DNA from: Clostridia bacterium
GTDB lineage: Bacteria; Bacillota; Clostridia; Oscillospirales; Acutalibacteraceae
Direction of reading: 5' to 3'
Length of the DNA: 10,873 nucleotides
Assembly (NCBI GenBank): GCA_900759575.1
Contig: CAAEVU010000172.1
Coordinates: forward strand, 1 to 10,873
Numbering within the stretch: the stretch's first letter is position 1; each line of letters starts with the position of its first letter. The position numbers and the translations under genes were made by a program. Of the stretch, positions 1-5,491 are shown one piece after another. The notes below the pieces were generated by a model, which made no database searches, was not told where the DNA came from, and was given only the letters and a program-made list of their open reading frames with translations.

Positions 1-248
1 AACTGTTCAGCCTTCAAAAAGACCTGCTGTCGCAGTTGGAGCAGAGAGGATTTTCCTTGGAGCGCAGAACTTTCAAGCCCCATGTCACCTTGGCGCGGAA
101 CGTGGTTTTCCCCACAGCTGTTCCGGAACTGACCGACTTGCTCCCAGCTCCTATTGAAGCTGTCTGCGGCACGGTAAGCCTTATGCGCTCTCAACTCACC
201 CCGGCGGGAGCGGTTTACACGGAATTGGCGAAGAAGACTGCCAAATGA
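1..248 (+). CDS. thpR: RNA 2',3'-cyclic phosphodiesterase / 2'-5' RNA ligase, C-terminal part (partial)
   Basis: This is the 3' end of a LigT/ThpR-family gene; its start lies left of the window. The first whole codon begins at base 3, and 81 codons can be read before the TGA at 246-248. The sequence shows FKPHVTLAR, which fits the second HxT-type catalytic motif of the 2H phosphoesterase fold. It also shows the usual C-terminal pattern of a beta strand with MRSQL, then TPAGAVYTEL. In this family two such histidine motifs act on 2'-5' linked or 2',3'-cyclic phosphate RNA ends in the cytoplasm. The first motif would be in the missing part. A factor-independent terminator follows about 80 bases downstream, so this is the last gene of its transcript. 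The family call is fairly safe; the exact substrate is not known from sequence. Confidence 0.85.
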   Translation, partial: LFSLQKDLLSQLEQRGFSLERRTFKPHVTLARNVVFPTAVPELTDLLPAPIEAVCGTVSLMRSQLTPAGAVYTELAKKTAK

Positions 249-330
249 CTGGATACTCTGTTTCTCTAAAATCCGTTTTTTGGTGGAAGTTCGCTGTCCT
301 GTACCCAATACAATAAATCTGCCAGTGAAA

Positions 331-359
331 CCCTCTTTAAAAAAAGAGGGTTTTGTTTT
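331..359 (+). terminator. Rho-independent terminator after thpR
   Basis: A perfect 8-bp stem, CCCTCTTT (331-338) with AAAGAGGG (343-350), has a 4-base A loop and is followed by a T-rich run starting at 351. It lies about 80 bases past the thpR stop and would end that transcript. The stem is short but the T tract is good. Confidence 0.8.
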
Positions 360-365
360 ATTATT

Positions 366-384
366 TTTAGCCATACTGGCTAAA
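366..384. repeat. Inverted repeat, 8-bp arms, possible operator
   Basis: TTTAGCCA (366-373) and TGGCTAAA (377-384) are perfect inverted arms around TAC. The repeat lies between the thpR terminator and the HEAT-gene promoter, so it is not explained by termination. It shares a TTAG...CTAA core with the MarR-type operator further downstream, but the spacing differs. A second regulator site is possible; chance cannot be excluded. Confidence 0.4.
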
Positions 385-433
385 GTTCACAGTTTGTTAA
401 TAATTATACCATATTTCTGTAAAACTAGGACGG

Positions 434-439
434 TATATT
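434..439 (+). promoter_or_regulatory. Candidate -10 box of the HEAT-repeat gene
   Basis: TATATT sits just upstream of the palindromic operator, which matches the layout of the marR promoter, where the operator abuts the -10 box. No good -35 box lies at 16-18 bases. An alternative is TTCACA at 386-391 with CATATT at 410-415 (18-base spacer), which would place the operator as a roadblock downstream of the start. I cannot choose firmly between them. Confidence 0.4.
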
Positions 440-441
440 AA

Positions 442-459
442 TTGTTAGCAAACTAACAA
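442..459. promoter_or_regulatory. Palindromic operator, probable MarR binding site at the HEAT gene
   Basis: TTGTTAGCAAACTAACAA has perfect 7-bp arms around four central bases. Its 16-base core TGTTAGCAAACTAACA matches the palindrome at the marR promoter (1406-1421, read on the minus strand) at 15 of 16 positions. The shared site next to a MarR-family gene strongly suggests that this repressor controls the HEAT-repeat gene. Binding is an inference. Confidence 0.75.
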
Positions 460-492
460 GAGGGAATTTTCCCCGGTTTGTGCCCAATATAC

Positions 493-499
493 AGGAGGT
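493..499 (+). promoter_or_regulatory. Ribosome binding site deciding the HEAT-gene start
   Basis: AGGAGGT lies 10 bases before the ATG at 510. The same frame is open back to a GTG at 480, but that start would put this strong Shine-Dalgarno sequence inside the coding region and has no site of its own. The ATG at 510 is therefore preferred. Confidence 0.8.
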
Positions 500-509
500 C
501 TTACATAGA

Positions 510-839
510 ATGAGCAAACTCGAGAAGGTAGAAAAAGCCGTTGAAAAGGGCAAGGAAGCCGCTTTGATCAAACTGGCTCACGACAAGGACGAAGAAGTAA
601 AACTGGCCGCCATCGCCGGCATGGGAAAAGTTGGCAGAGACGATTCCTTTAACGCGATCGTTCCCGACATGCTGACTGACGACGATCCCAAGGTTCGTGC
701 TGCGGCTGCTTTGGCTCTGGGTGAGATGAACAATGAACACGCCAGCGCCCATCTCCGCTATTATCTTGAGCGGGAAAAGGATGCCACTGTAATCGAAGCG
801 ATCAAGAAGGCCATTTCTAGCCTGAACAGCAACGAGTAA
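510..839 (+). CDS. Small HEAT-repeat domain protein
   Basis: A 109-residue, highly charged cytoplasmic protein with no signal peptide or membrane segment. It reads as roughly three helical-pair repeats (about residues 14-44, 45-76 and 77-107). The middle repeat has the classic HEAT/PBS-lyase-type pattern, DDDPKVRAAAALALGEM, and the first has DKDEEVKLAAIAGMGKV. Such repeats form a curved solenoid for protein or cofactor binding, and no catalytic residues are visible. A short N-terminal helix rich in Lys and Glu precedes them. The gene stands alone, with its own promoter, operator and terminator, and lies tail to tail with marR. The shared operator suggests that the MarR protein represses it. 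The partner and function are unknown; it is much shorter than typical phycocyanobilin-lyase HEAT proteins and I do not assign it that role. Confidence 0.85.
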   Translation: MSKLEKVEKAVEKGKEAALIKLAHDKDEEVKLAAIAGMGKVGRDDSFNAIVPDMLTDDDPKVRAAAALALGEMNNEHASAHLRYYLEREKDATVIEAIKKAISSLNSNE

Positions 840-860
840 GTTCCTTTTTCAAAACAAAAT

Positions 861-891
861 GCCCGGTGTTCTTAAAACACCGGGCGTTTTT
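861..891. terminator. Terminator between the convergent HEAT and marR genes
   Basis: A perfect 10-bp GC-rich stem, GCCCGGTGTT (861-870) with AACACCGGGC (876-885), has a 5-base loop and is followed by GTTTTTA on the plus strand. On the minus strand the hairpin is followed by ATTTTGTTTTG, so it probably terminates marR transcription too. Confidence 0.9.
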
Positions 892-949
892 ATTCCCTGT
901 AGTATGTTCTCGTGTGAGAATCCGTCTTCTAATCCCCCTGTGCCAGGAA

Positions 950-1387
950 TCAGCCCTGCAAATTGGCGCGAATCTTTTCGCAAAGCCGGATGAACTCCGC
1001 TTTTTCTTCCGAGGTCAAGCTCTGGGAGAGATGTTCCTCCATTTTTCGGATGCTCCGTCCCACACGCTCGTGCAGCTCAATGGCTTTGGGCGTCAACTCC
1101 AACTTTTTCAATCTGGCATCCCGTTCTACAGAACTGCGGGTGATCAATCCATTTTTCTCCATCAGCTGCAAAATCCCCGTCACCGTGGAACGCCGGATGG
1201 AAAACTGCTGCTGTATGTCCCTTTGAAACACTTCTTTGTCCCGGTTTTCATAGAGATACCCAATGATCCAACCCTGGACGCCTGTAGGATGTACTTCTTC
1301 CCCTGAAAAAGCTGTCTGGTCGATCACGCGTTTTACAAGATGGGACAGCGTACGGATTTGAAACCCCAAATCCTCCCGATATTCCAC
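950..1387 (-). CDS. MarR-family winged-helix transcriptional repressor
   Basis: A 145-residue protein, the usual length for MarR regulators, which bind palindromic DNA as dimers and often release it on binding a small phenolic or oxidising ligand. The winged helix covers about residues 37-100. The recognition helix is near 64-78 (IRRSTVTGILQLMEKNG), followed by the wing with the typical basic DARLKKLELT. The outer helices (about 8-25 and 103-143) form the dimer interface. The start is GTG at 1385-1387, preceded by GGGAGG on the minus strand. Its promoter carries an operator almost identical to the one before the HEAT gene, so negative autoregulation is likely. The ligand is unknown. A few Cys occur (one near residue 136), but no clear OhrR-type N-terminal redox cysteine is present. 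Confidence 0.92.
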   Translation of the reverse strand: MEYREDLGFQIRTLSHLVKRVIDQTAFSGEEVHPTGVQGWIIGYLYENRDKEVFQRDIQQQFSIRRSTVTGILQLMEKNGLITRSSVERDARLKKLELTPKAIELHERVGRSIRKMEEHLSQSLTSEEKAEFIRLCEKIRANLQG

Positions 1388-1405
1388 GTTAGATTCCTCC
1401 CGAAC

Positions 1406-1421
1406 TGTTAGGTTGCTAACA
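1406..1421. promoter_or_regulatory. Palindromic operator at the marR promoter
   Basis: TGTTAGGTTGCTAACA has perfect 6-bp arms around GTTG. It overlaps the last base of the -10 box and the expected transcription start of marR. It is the reverse-strand match (15 of 16) of the site at 443-458, so it is probably the autoregulatory site of this MarR protein. Confidence 0.75.
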
Positions 1422-1449
1422 TTATACCTCTTTTATCACGGCTTGTCAA
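1421..1449 (-). promoter_or_regulatory. Consensus sigma-A promoter of marR
   Basis: On the minus strand TTGACA (1449-1444) is separated by exactly 17 bases from TATAAT (1426-1421). Both boxes match the consensus fully. The start would fall near 1414, inside the operator, giving a leader of about 27 bases with the GGGAGG ribosome binding site. Confidence 0.9.
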
Positions 1450-1464
1450 TGCCCCTGCAACAGC

Positions 1465-1498
1465 AAAGGCTCTCGCCTATTGGCGGGAGCCTTTTTTT
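1465..1498. terminator. Terminator-like hairpin between the Cys-rich gene and marR
   Basis: A 13-bp stem (1465-1477 with 1482-1494, one G-T pair, 4-base loop) is followed by a run of seven T on the plus strand (1492-1498). The genes on both sides lie on the minus strand; in that direction the hairpin ends in only TTTGC. It may still end the transcript of the gene at 1565-2359, or block plus-strand transcription. The stem itself is convincing; its direction is uncertain. Confidence 0.65.
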
Positions 1499-1564
1499 CA
1501 TAAATTCGGTCCTTCTCCGGCTGTTCCTCATAGCCCGAGCCATGCAGGTCTTTGCCGGAACGCT

Positions 1565-2359
1565 TTACTTGCAGCCGCCTCCCTGGTCGGTAGCTTTGGG
1601 CGGGAAAAACTCGCTGGTGGGGAATTCGATGCTCCGGAACAGCTCGCAGGGATTGTCGCTGGAAGCCACACATTCCTTTTCCGGGATGCAGAAGTCGTAA
1701 GCGGGGATCAGCATTTGCACATTGCGGACGATCTGCACAATGATAAACAGGCCAATGGTGACATAGACTGCGTTCTTCTGGCCGCAGGTATCAAAATCAC
1801 CGCCGTAGCGCTGGCAAATGCTCTCCGGAATGCGGCAGTAGGAATCGCATCCGCAAGAGGGATAGTCGCAGATCTGGGCGGAAAGCGCCACAGGCTGGGC
1901 CACCTGCACGGTAGCTTTGGGCAGGACCCGGGCATCCTCCACTTGAAGCTCTTCCATAGAGCATCCGGAAGAGAACAGCTTTACGTTGCCCTCGCTGCCA
2001 TAGAGGACCACCTTCTTGTTGAAGATGGACACTCCGTTAATGGGCACCGGGCAGGAAGCCGTCCCACCGAACAGATCCAGGGAAACGTCGAAGAAAAAGG
2101 TCATATCCACCGAATAGAAGCCCTTATTAAACGGAATAGGCTGCAAATCGATGTAGACTGTGATGACGCTTACGTCCCGTACACGCACATTAGTAGCACT
2201 GTCCACCAACGGCTGCCGCGCCGCCGGGAACAATACCCGTATGTCCTCAAGGCAATCTTTATCGCTGCAGGAGTCGTAAACACGCTGCGCGTCGATGCAG
2301 ACAGCCTCTTTGAAGTAGTCCCGGCAATCGTAGTCGGGCACACATTCCTTTTCGGCCAT
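1565..2359 (-). CDS. Cysteine-rich conserved clostridial protein of unknown function
   Basis: A 264-residue protein with 17 cysteines and no export signal. The cysteines cluster in the N-terminus (residues 6, 12, 21, 31, 36), a central-late knot with spacing ICDYPSCGCDSYC plus 182 and 192 (first at 164), and the C-terminus (224, 230, 238, 263). Between them lies a beta-rich stretch (about 58-160) with alternating hydrophobic residues. A hydrophobic segment (about 198-220, TIGLFIIVQIVRNVQMLIPA) precedes AYDFCIPEKEC and could be a buried strand or a membrane-associated helix. The start ATG has an excellent AAAGGAGGAG site. It lies 63 bases downstream of the zinc-ribbon gene on the same strand. 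The overall look recalls unannotated proteins common in spore-forming Clostridia. A spore-coat or metal-binding role is only a guess. Confidence 0.85.
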   Translation of the reverse strand: MAEKECVPDYDCRDYFKEAVCIDAQRVYDSCSDKDCLEDIRVLFPAARQPLVDSATNVRVRDVSVITVYIDLQPIPFNKGFYSVDMTFFFDVSLDLFGGTASCPVPINGVSIFNKKVVLYGSEGNVKLFSSGCSMEELQVEDARVLPKATVQVAQPVALSAQICDYPSCGCDSYCRIPESICQRYGGDFDTCGQKNAVYVTIGLFIIVQIVRNVQMLIPAYDFCIPEKECVASSDNPCELFRSIEFPTSEFFPPKATDQGGGCK

Positions 2360-2422
2360 GTGATCTCCTCCTTTTGGGGTTTCTCCTTCCTATTGTATGA
2401 CCCCGCAAGGATTTGGTGCGTT

Positions 2423-2857
2423 TTACCACACCCCGCTTGTAAACCACCAGGGCAGAAAATCGATCTGCTCCAAAACAGTCATCAGTTTCAACAGCAATCC
2501 CAGCGTGGCGATCACAATGCCCGCCACAGCCAATCCTCTGGCCCGGTTTCCTTTAAAGCCCAGCACCGAGGCTACAATCCCCAACGGAAAAAACAACAAA
2601 CTTGCGCCGAAATAGCCCACAATGGACGCGCAAAAGCCCAGAAACGTGCTCACATCCGCCCAGGTAAAGGACTTCCTCACCGGAGGCTGGGGCGGGGTAA
2701 ACATGGGAGGCTGTTGGGGAGGCGACACTAGCGGGGTGGGATTCTGGGGCATAGCCTGGGGCGGAATGGGAGGCACATGGGTCAGGTCCACTCCGCAGCG
2801 GGAACAAAAGGTGGCTTGATCCACCACATACATACCACAAACAGGACATTGTTTCAT
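2423..2857 (-). CDS. Zinc-ribbon, proline-rich linker, DUF4190-like membrane protein
   Basis: A 144-residue protein in three parts. Residues 4-21 form a zinc ribbon with two CxxC knuckles (CPVC and CSRC). Residues about 28-60 are a flexible linker rich in Pro and Gln. Residues about 68-128 hold the hydrophobic region, with a glycine-rich first segment (FLGFCASIVGYFGASLLFFPLG...), a short basic turn (KGNRARG) and a second helix (LAVAGIVIATLGLLLKL). This matches the DUF4190 type of small membrane proteins, whose function is unknown. The ribbon would face the cytoplasm. The start ATG is preceded by AAAGGAGCC on the minus strand. It begins only 33 bases after the pcrA stop with no terminator between, so it is probably co-transcribed with pcrA and the Cys-rich gene. 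Confidence 0.85.
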   Translation of the reverse strand: MKQCPVCGMYVVDQATFCSRCGVDLTHVPPIPPQAMPQNPTPLVSPPQQPPMFTPPQPPVRKSFTWADVSTFLGFCASIVGYFGASLLFFPLGIVASVLGFKGNRARGLAVAGIVIATLGLLLKLMTVLEQIDFLPWWFTSGVW

Positions 2858-2890
2858 CCGCGCTGGCTCCTTTCAGAAAAAATCAAGGCT

Positions 2891-5302
2891 TTACAGCTTT
2901 TGCAGACGGGCGAAATTGGCAAAGAGCTTTTTCGTTCCCACTTTTTCAAAAGCTATTTCCAACAGGGTATCGTTAGCCATAGGCGTGGCGGACAGGATCA
3001 TACCCTTGCCAAACGTCTTGTGGGACACGGTATCCCCAGCCCGGAAGGTTCCCGCAGGGGCGGGCTTGACAGGATGAGGTGTAAACAAAGGCTTTGCCGT
3101 TCCAGGCTGAGGCGCGCCTTTTCGAGGGGCGGCTGTCCCGGGCTGCTGGGCCGGCCGGTTTCCAAAAGTGGGGGTGACTCCCCCAGCAGGCCGCCGCCAA
3201 TCGTGGGAACGGGTATGCTCCAACAGTTCCTCCGGGATCTCCTGGGCAAACCGGGAAAGGCGATTGCGGTTGGTGGTACCGAAAATCATTCGGCTCTCCG
3301 CATGGTAGATGTACAACTCTTCTCTGGCACGGGTAATAGCCACGTAGGCCAGACGGCGTTCCTCTTCCACCTCTTCCGGATTGTACAGTACTGCCATGCC
3401 GGGAAAAACTCCCTCTTCCCAGCCAGGCAGGAACACTACGGGGAACTCCAGGCCCTTGGCAGAGTGAACGGTCATCATCACCGCAGAATCGGCGTCCTGG
3501 TCGTAATTGTCTATATCTGTAAACAGGGACACTTCCTCCAGGAATCCGGAAAGAGACGCCTCTTCCCCAGCTTCTTCCTCATACCGCCGAAGCATGGAGG
3601 AAAGTTCCTGGACGTTCTCGATTCGCTCCTCCGCTTTTTCCGGCTCGTCTTGGCGGAGGAACTCCAAATAGTCGAGCCGTTCCAACAGTTCCCCGTACAG
3701 CTCGCTGGGGAGCAGTTCCCCCGTCTGATTTTTCTCCATGAACTCCTGCATCATCTCCACAAAAGGAGCCAATTTTCCGGCAGCCCGAGCGATGGCGGGA
3801 TATTCCTTGGGATGGCTGAACACTTCAAACAGGCTCTCCCCCACCTGCTGGCCGATTTCTGCTGACAGGTCCACTGTCCGTTCTCCAATGCCCCGCCGAG
3901 GGACATTCACGATCCGGCGCAGTCGGATCTCATCTGCAGGGTTATTGATCACGCTCAAATAGGCGATCATATCCCGGACTTCCTTCCGGTCAAAGAACCG
4001 GGTGCCGCCAATGATCCTGTGGGGAATGCCCTGCTTGGCAAACATGCGTTCCAACGCCTGGGACTGGGAATTCATCCGGTACAGCACGGCAAAATCGGAA
4101 AACTTCCGGCCTTTTGCCACCCCTTCCAAAATCGTCCGGGCGATCCGGTCGGCTTCGTCCTGTTCGTTGTCCGCCAGGTGCAGCCCGATCTTCTTTCCCG
4201 GTCCGGCGGCGGTCCACAGCGTCTTGCCCTTCCGCTCCCGGTTATTGGAAATCACCGCATTGGCAGCATCCAGAATATTCTGGGTAGAACGGTAATTTTG
4301 CTCCAGACGCACCACCTTGGCTCCGGGAAAATCTTCCTCAAAGTGGAGGATATTCTCAATGGTGGCCCCACGGAACTTGTAAATACTCTGGTCGTCGTCG
4401 CCCACCACGCACAGGTTACCGCTTTTCTGAGCCAGCAAACTGACAAATTCATACTGGGCGTGGTTGGTATCCTGGTATTCGTCCACCATCAAATATTGAA
4501 ACCGGTTCTGATAATATTCCAGCACATCGGGGCAGCGCTGAAAAAGTTTCACCGTGTTGACAATCAAGTCGTCAAAATCCATGGCGTCGGCATCCGCCAA
4601 CCGGCTTTGATACAGCCGGTACGCCCGTGCCACTTGCTTTAAGCGAAAATCATCCCCTGCGCCCGAGGCAAACTCATCCGGGGAAGTGAGCTGGTCTTTG
4701 GCCCGAGAGATTTCCGCCAAGGCTCCTTTCGGGGACAAGGCACGTTCGGAAATTTCCAGATCCTTCAAAACTTCTTTCATCAGCCGGCGGCTGTCATCCG
4801 TATCATAAATGGTGAAGTGTGATGTATACCCCAACCGGTCCCCGTCTCGGCGCAAGATTCGGGCGCAACTGGAGTGGAACGTGGAGGCCCACACCTGGTC
4901 CCCGCCCTCGCCAAGCATTTGGCAAAGGCGCTCCTTCAACTCCCCAGCGGCTTTATTTGTAAAGGTAATTGCCATTACGCGCCAAGGTGGGCATGGAGAC
5001 ACCGCAAGCCTAGATCTGACAAGATCCGGCAATTCTCCATCAAGCAAATAAGCTTTACAGAGTTCGATATCTTCTTCCGTCAAAGCACTGCTCACAAAAG
5101 GACTGTGATACGCCTGCCCATACCGGATAATATTGGCCACACGGTTTACCAGCACGGTGGTCTTTCCGCTGCCTGCGCCTGCCAATACCAGCACCGGCCC
5201 TTCGGTGGAAAATACCGCTTGACGCTGCCGATCATTCATCCGGGTAAAATCCCGCTCCATCACTTGCTGTCTCAGTTTTAATATGTCTTGTTTGGAAATC
5301 AT
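2891..5302 (-). CDS. pcrA: ATP-dependent 3'-5' DNA helicase PcrA/UvrD
   Basis: An 803-residue superfamily 1A helicase that unwinds DNA in nucleotide excision repair, removes RecA filaments and helps clear stalled RNA polymerase. All core motifs are present: Q-motif region NDRQRQAV (23-30), Walker A AGAGSGKTT (41-49), Ia AITFTNKAA (111-119), II DEYQDT (274-279), III GDDDQSIYKFRGA (301-313), IV LEQNYRST (333-340), V TVHSAKGLEF (611-620) and VI VAITRA (654-659). A Pro/Ala-rich linker (about 705-752) leads to a C-terminal Tudor-like module (about 755-803, GDTVSHKTFGKGMIL), the part that contacts RNA polymerase in PcrA. An extra stretch of about 40 residues lies between motifs I and Ia. The start ATG has a modest AAGGAA site. 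It is divergent from the DUF1836 operon and probably heads a three-gene transcript. Confidence 0.97.
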   Translation of the reverse strand: MISKQDILKLRQQVMERDFTRMNDRQRQAVFSTEGPVLVLAGAGSGKTTVLVNRVANIIRYGQAYHSPFVSSALTEEDIELCKAYLLDGELPDLVRSRLAVSPCPPWRVMAITFTNKAAGELKERLCQMLGEGGDQVWASTFHSSCARILRRDGDRLGYTSHFTIYDTDDSRRLMKEVLKDLEISERALSPKGALAEISRAKDQLTSPDEFASGAGDDFRLKQVARAYRLYQSRLADADAMDFDDLIVNTVKLFQRCPDVLEYYQNRFQYLMVDEYQDTNHAQYEFVSLLAQKSGNLCVVGDDDQSIYKFRGATIENILHFEEDFPGAKVVRLEQNYRSTQNILDAANAVISNNRERKGKTLWTAAGPGKKIGLHLADNEQDEADRIARTILEGVAKGRKFSDFAVLYRMNSQSQALERMFAKQGIPHRIIGGTRFFDRKEVRDMIAYLSVINNPADEIRLRRIVNVPRRGIGERTVDLSAEIGQQVGESLFEVFSHPKEYPAIARAAGKLAPFVEMMQEFMEKNQTGELLPSELYGELLERLDYLEFLRQDEPEKAEERIENVQELSSMLRRYEEEAGEEASLSGFLEEVSLFTDIDNYDQDADSAVMMTVHSAKGLEFPVVFLPGWEEGVFPGMAVLYNPEEVEEERRLAYVAITRAREELYIYHAESRMIFGTTNRNRLSRFAQEIPEELLEHTRSHDWRRPAGGVTPTFGNRPAQQPGTAAPRKGAPQPGTAKPLFTPHPVKPAPAGTFRAGDTVSHKTFGKGMILSATPMANDTLLEIAFEKVGTKKLFANFARLQKL

Positions 5303-5385
5303 CTGTTCCTTGCCTTTCTTCCTTGCGTATTCCCAAAGCGGAGAGAATCCTCACCCAGCTTCCACATTTCTCAATCTTCGCGAGT

Positions 5386-5414
5386 ATTATACCGTATCTT
5401 TCCCGGGAAAGCAA
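5386..5414 (-). promoter_or_regulatory. Sigma-A promoter of pcrA
   Basis: On the minus strand TTGCTT (5414-5409), a 17-base spacer and a perfect TATAAT (5391-5386) precede pcrA, giving a leader of about 75 bases. The spacer is filled by the palindrome at 5398-5411. Confidence 0.8.
5398..5411. repeat. 14-bp perfect palindrome in the pcrA promoter
   Basis: CTTTCCCGGGAAAG is a perfect palindrome lying between the -35 and -10 boxes of pcrA and touching the -35 box. A regulator bound here would block the promoter. It is not a Firmicutes LexA box (CGAAC-N4-GTTCG), so it gives no support for SOS control. Confidence 0.45.
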
Positions 5415-5424
5415 TGGGCGGCAT

Positions 5425-5453
5425 TTGACAACCGGGGAAATTCCGGGTACACT
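5425..5453 (+). promoter_or_regulatory. Sigma-A promoter of the DUF1836 operon
   Basis: TTGACA (5425-5430), a 17-base spacer and TACACT (5448-5453) precede the gene by about 38 bases. The -35 box is perfect; the -10 box matches 4 of 6. The spacer contains GGAAATTCC (5436-5444), and its CCGGGGAAA resembles half of the pcrA-promoter palindrome. The two -35 boxes lie back to back only 10 bases apart. Confidence 0.7.
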
Positions 5454-5491
5454 TTGAGAAAGGGAATCCACTGGAAGAAAGGAAGATCTGT

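Noticed and set aside
866..1306. Open frame antisense to marR
   Set aside because: Marked by no ribosome binding site, no family resemblance, and full overlap with a clear MarR gene.
1446..1673. Minus-strand frame running through the 3' end of the Cys-rich gene and the hairpin
   Set aside because: It overlaps a real gene in another frame, runs across the terminator-like hairpin, has composition rich in Arg and Pro typical of shadow frames, and has no ribosome binding site.
1715..2731. Plus-strand frame of 338 codons opposite the Cys-rich and zinc-ribbon genes
   Set aside because: It spans two well supported minus-strand genes, is rich in His, Arg and Gln, and has no domain pattern; a codon-bias shadow.
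2777..3865. Plus-strand frame of 362 codons opposite pcrA
   Set aside because: Antisense to the conserved 3' half of pcrA with no start signals or recognisable motifs.
5303..5491. LexA/SOS box upstream of pcrA
   Set aside because: No CGAAC-N4-GTTCG-like site is present; the palindrome there has a different core.
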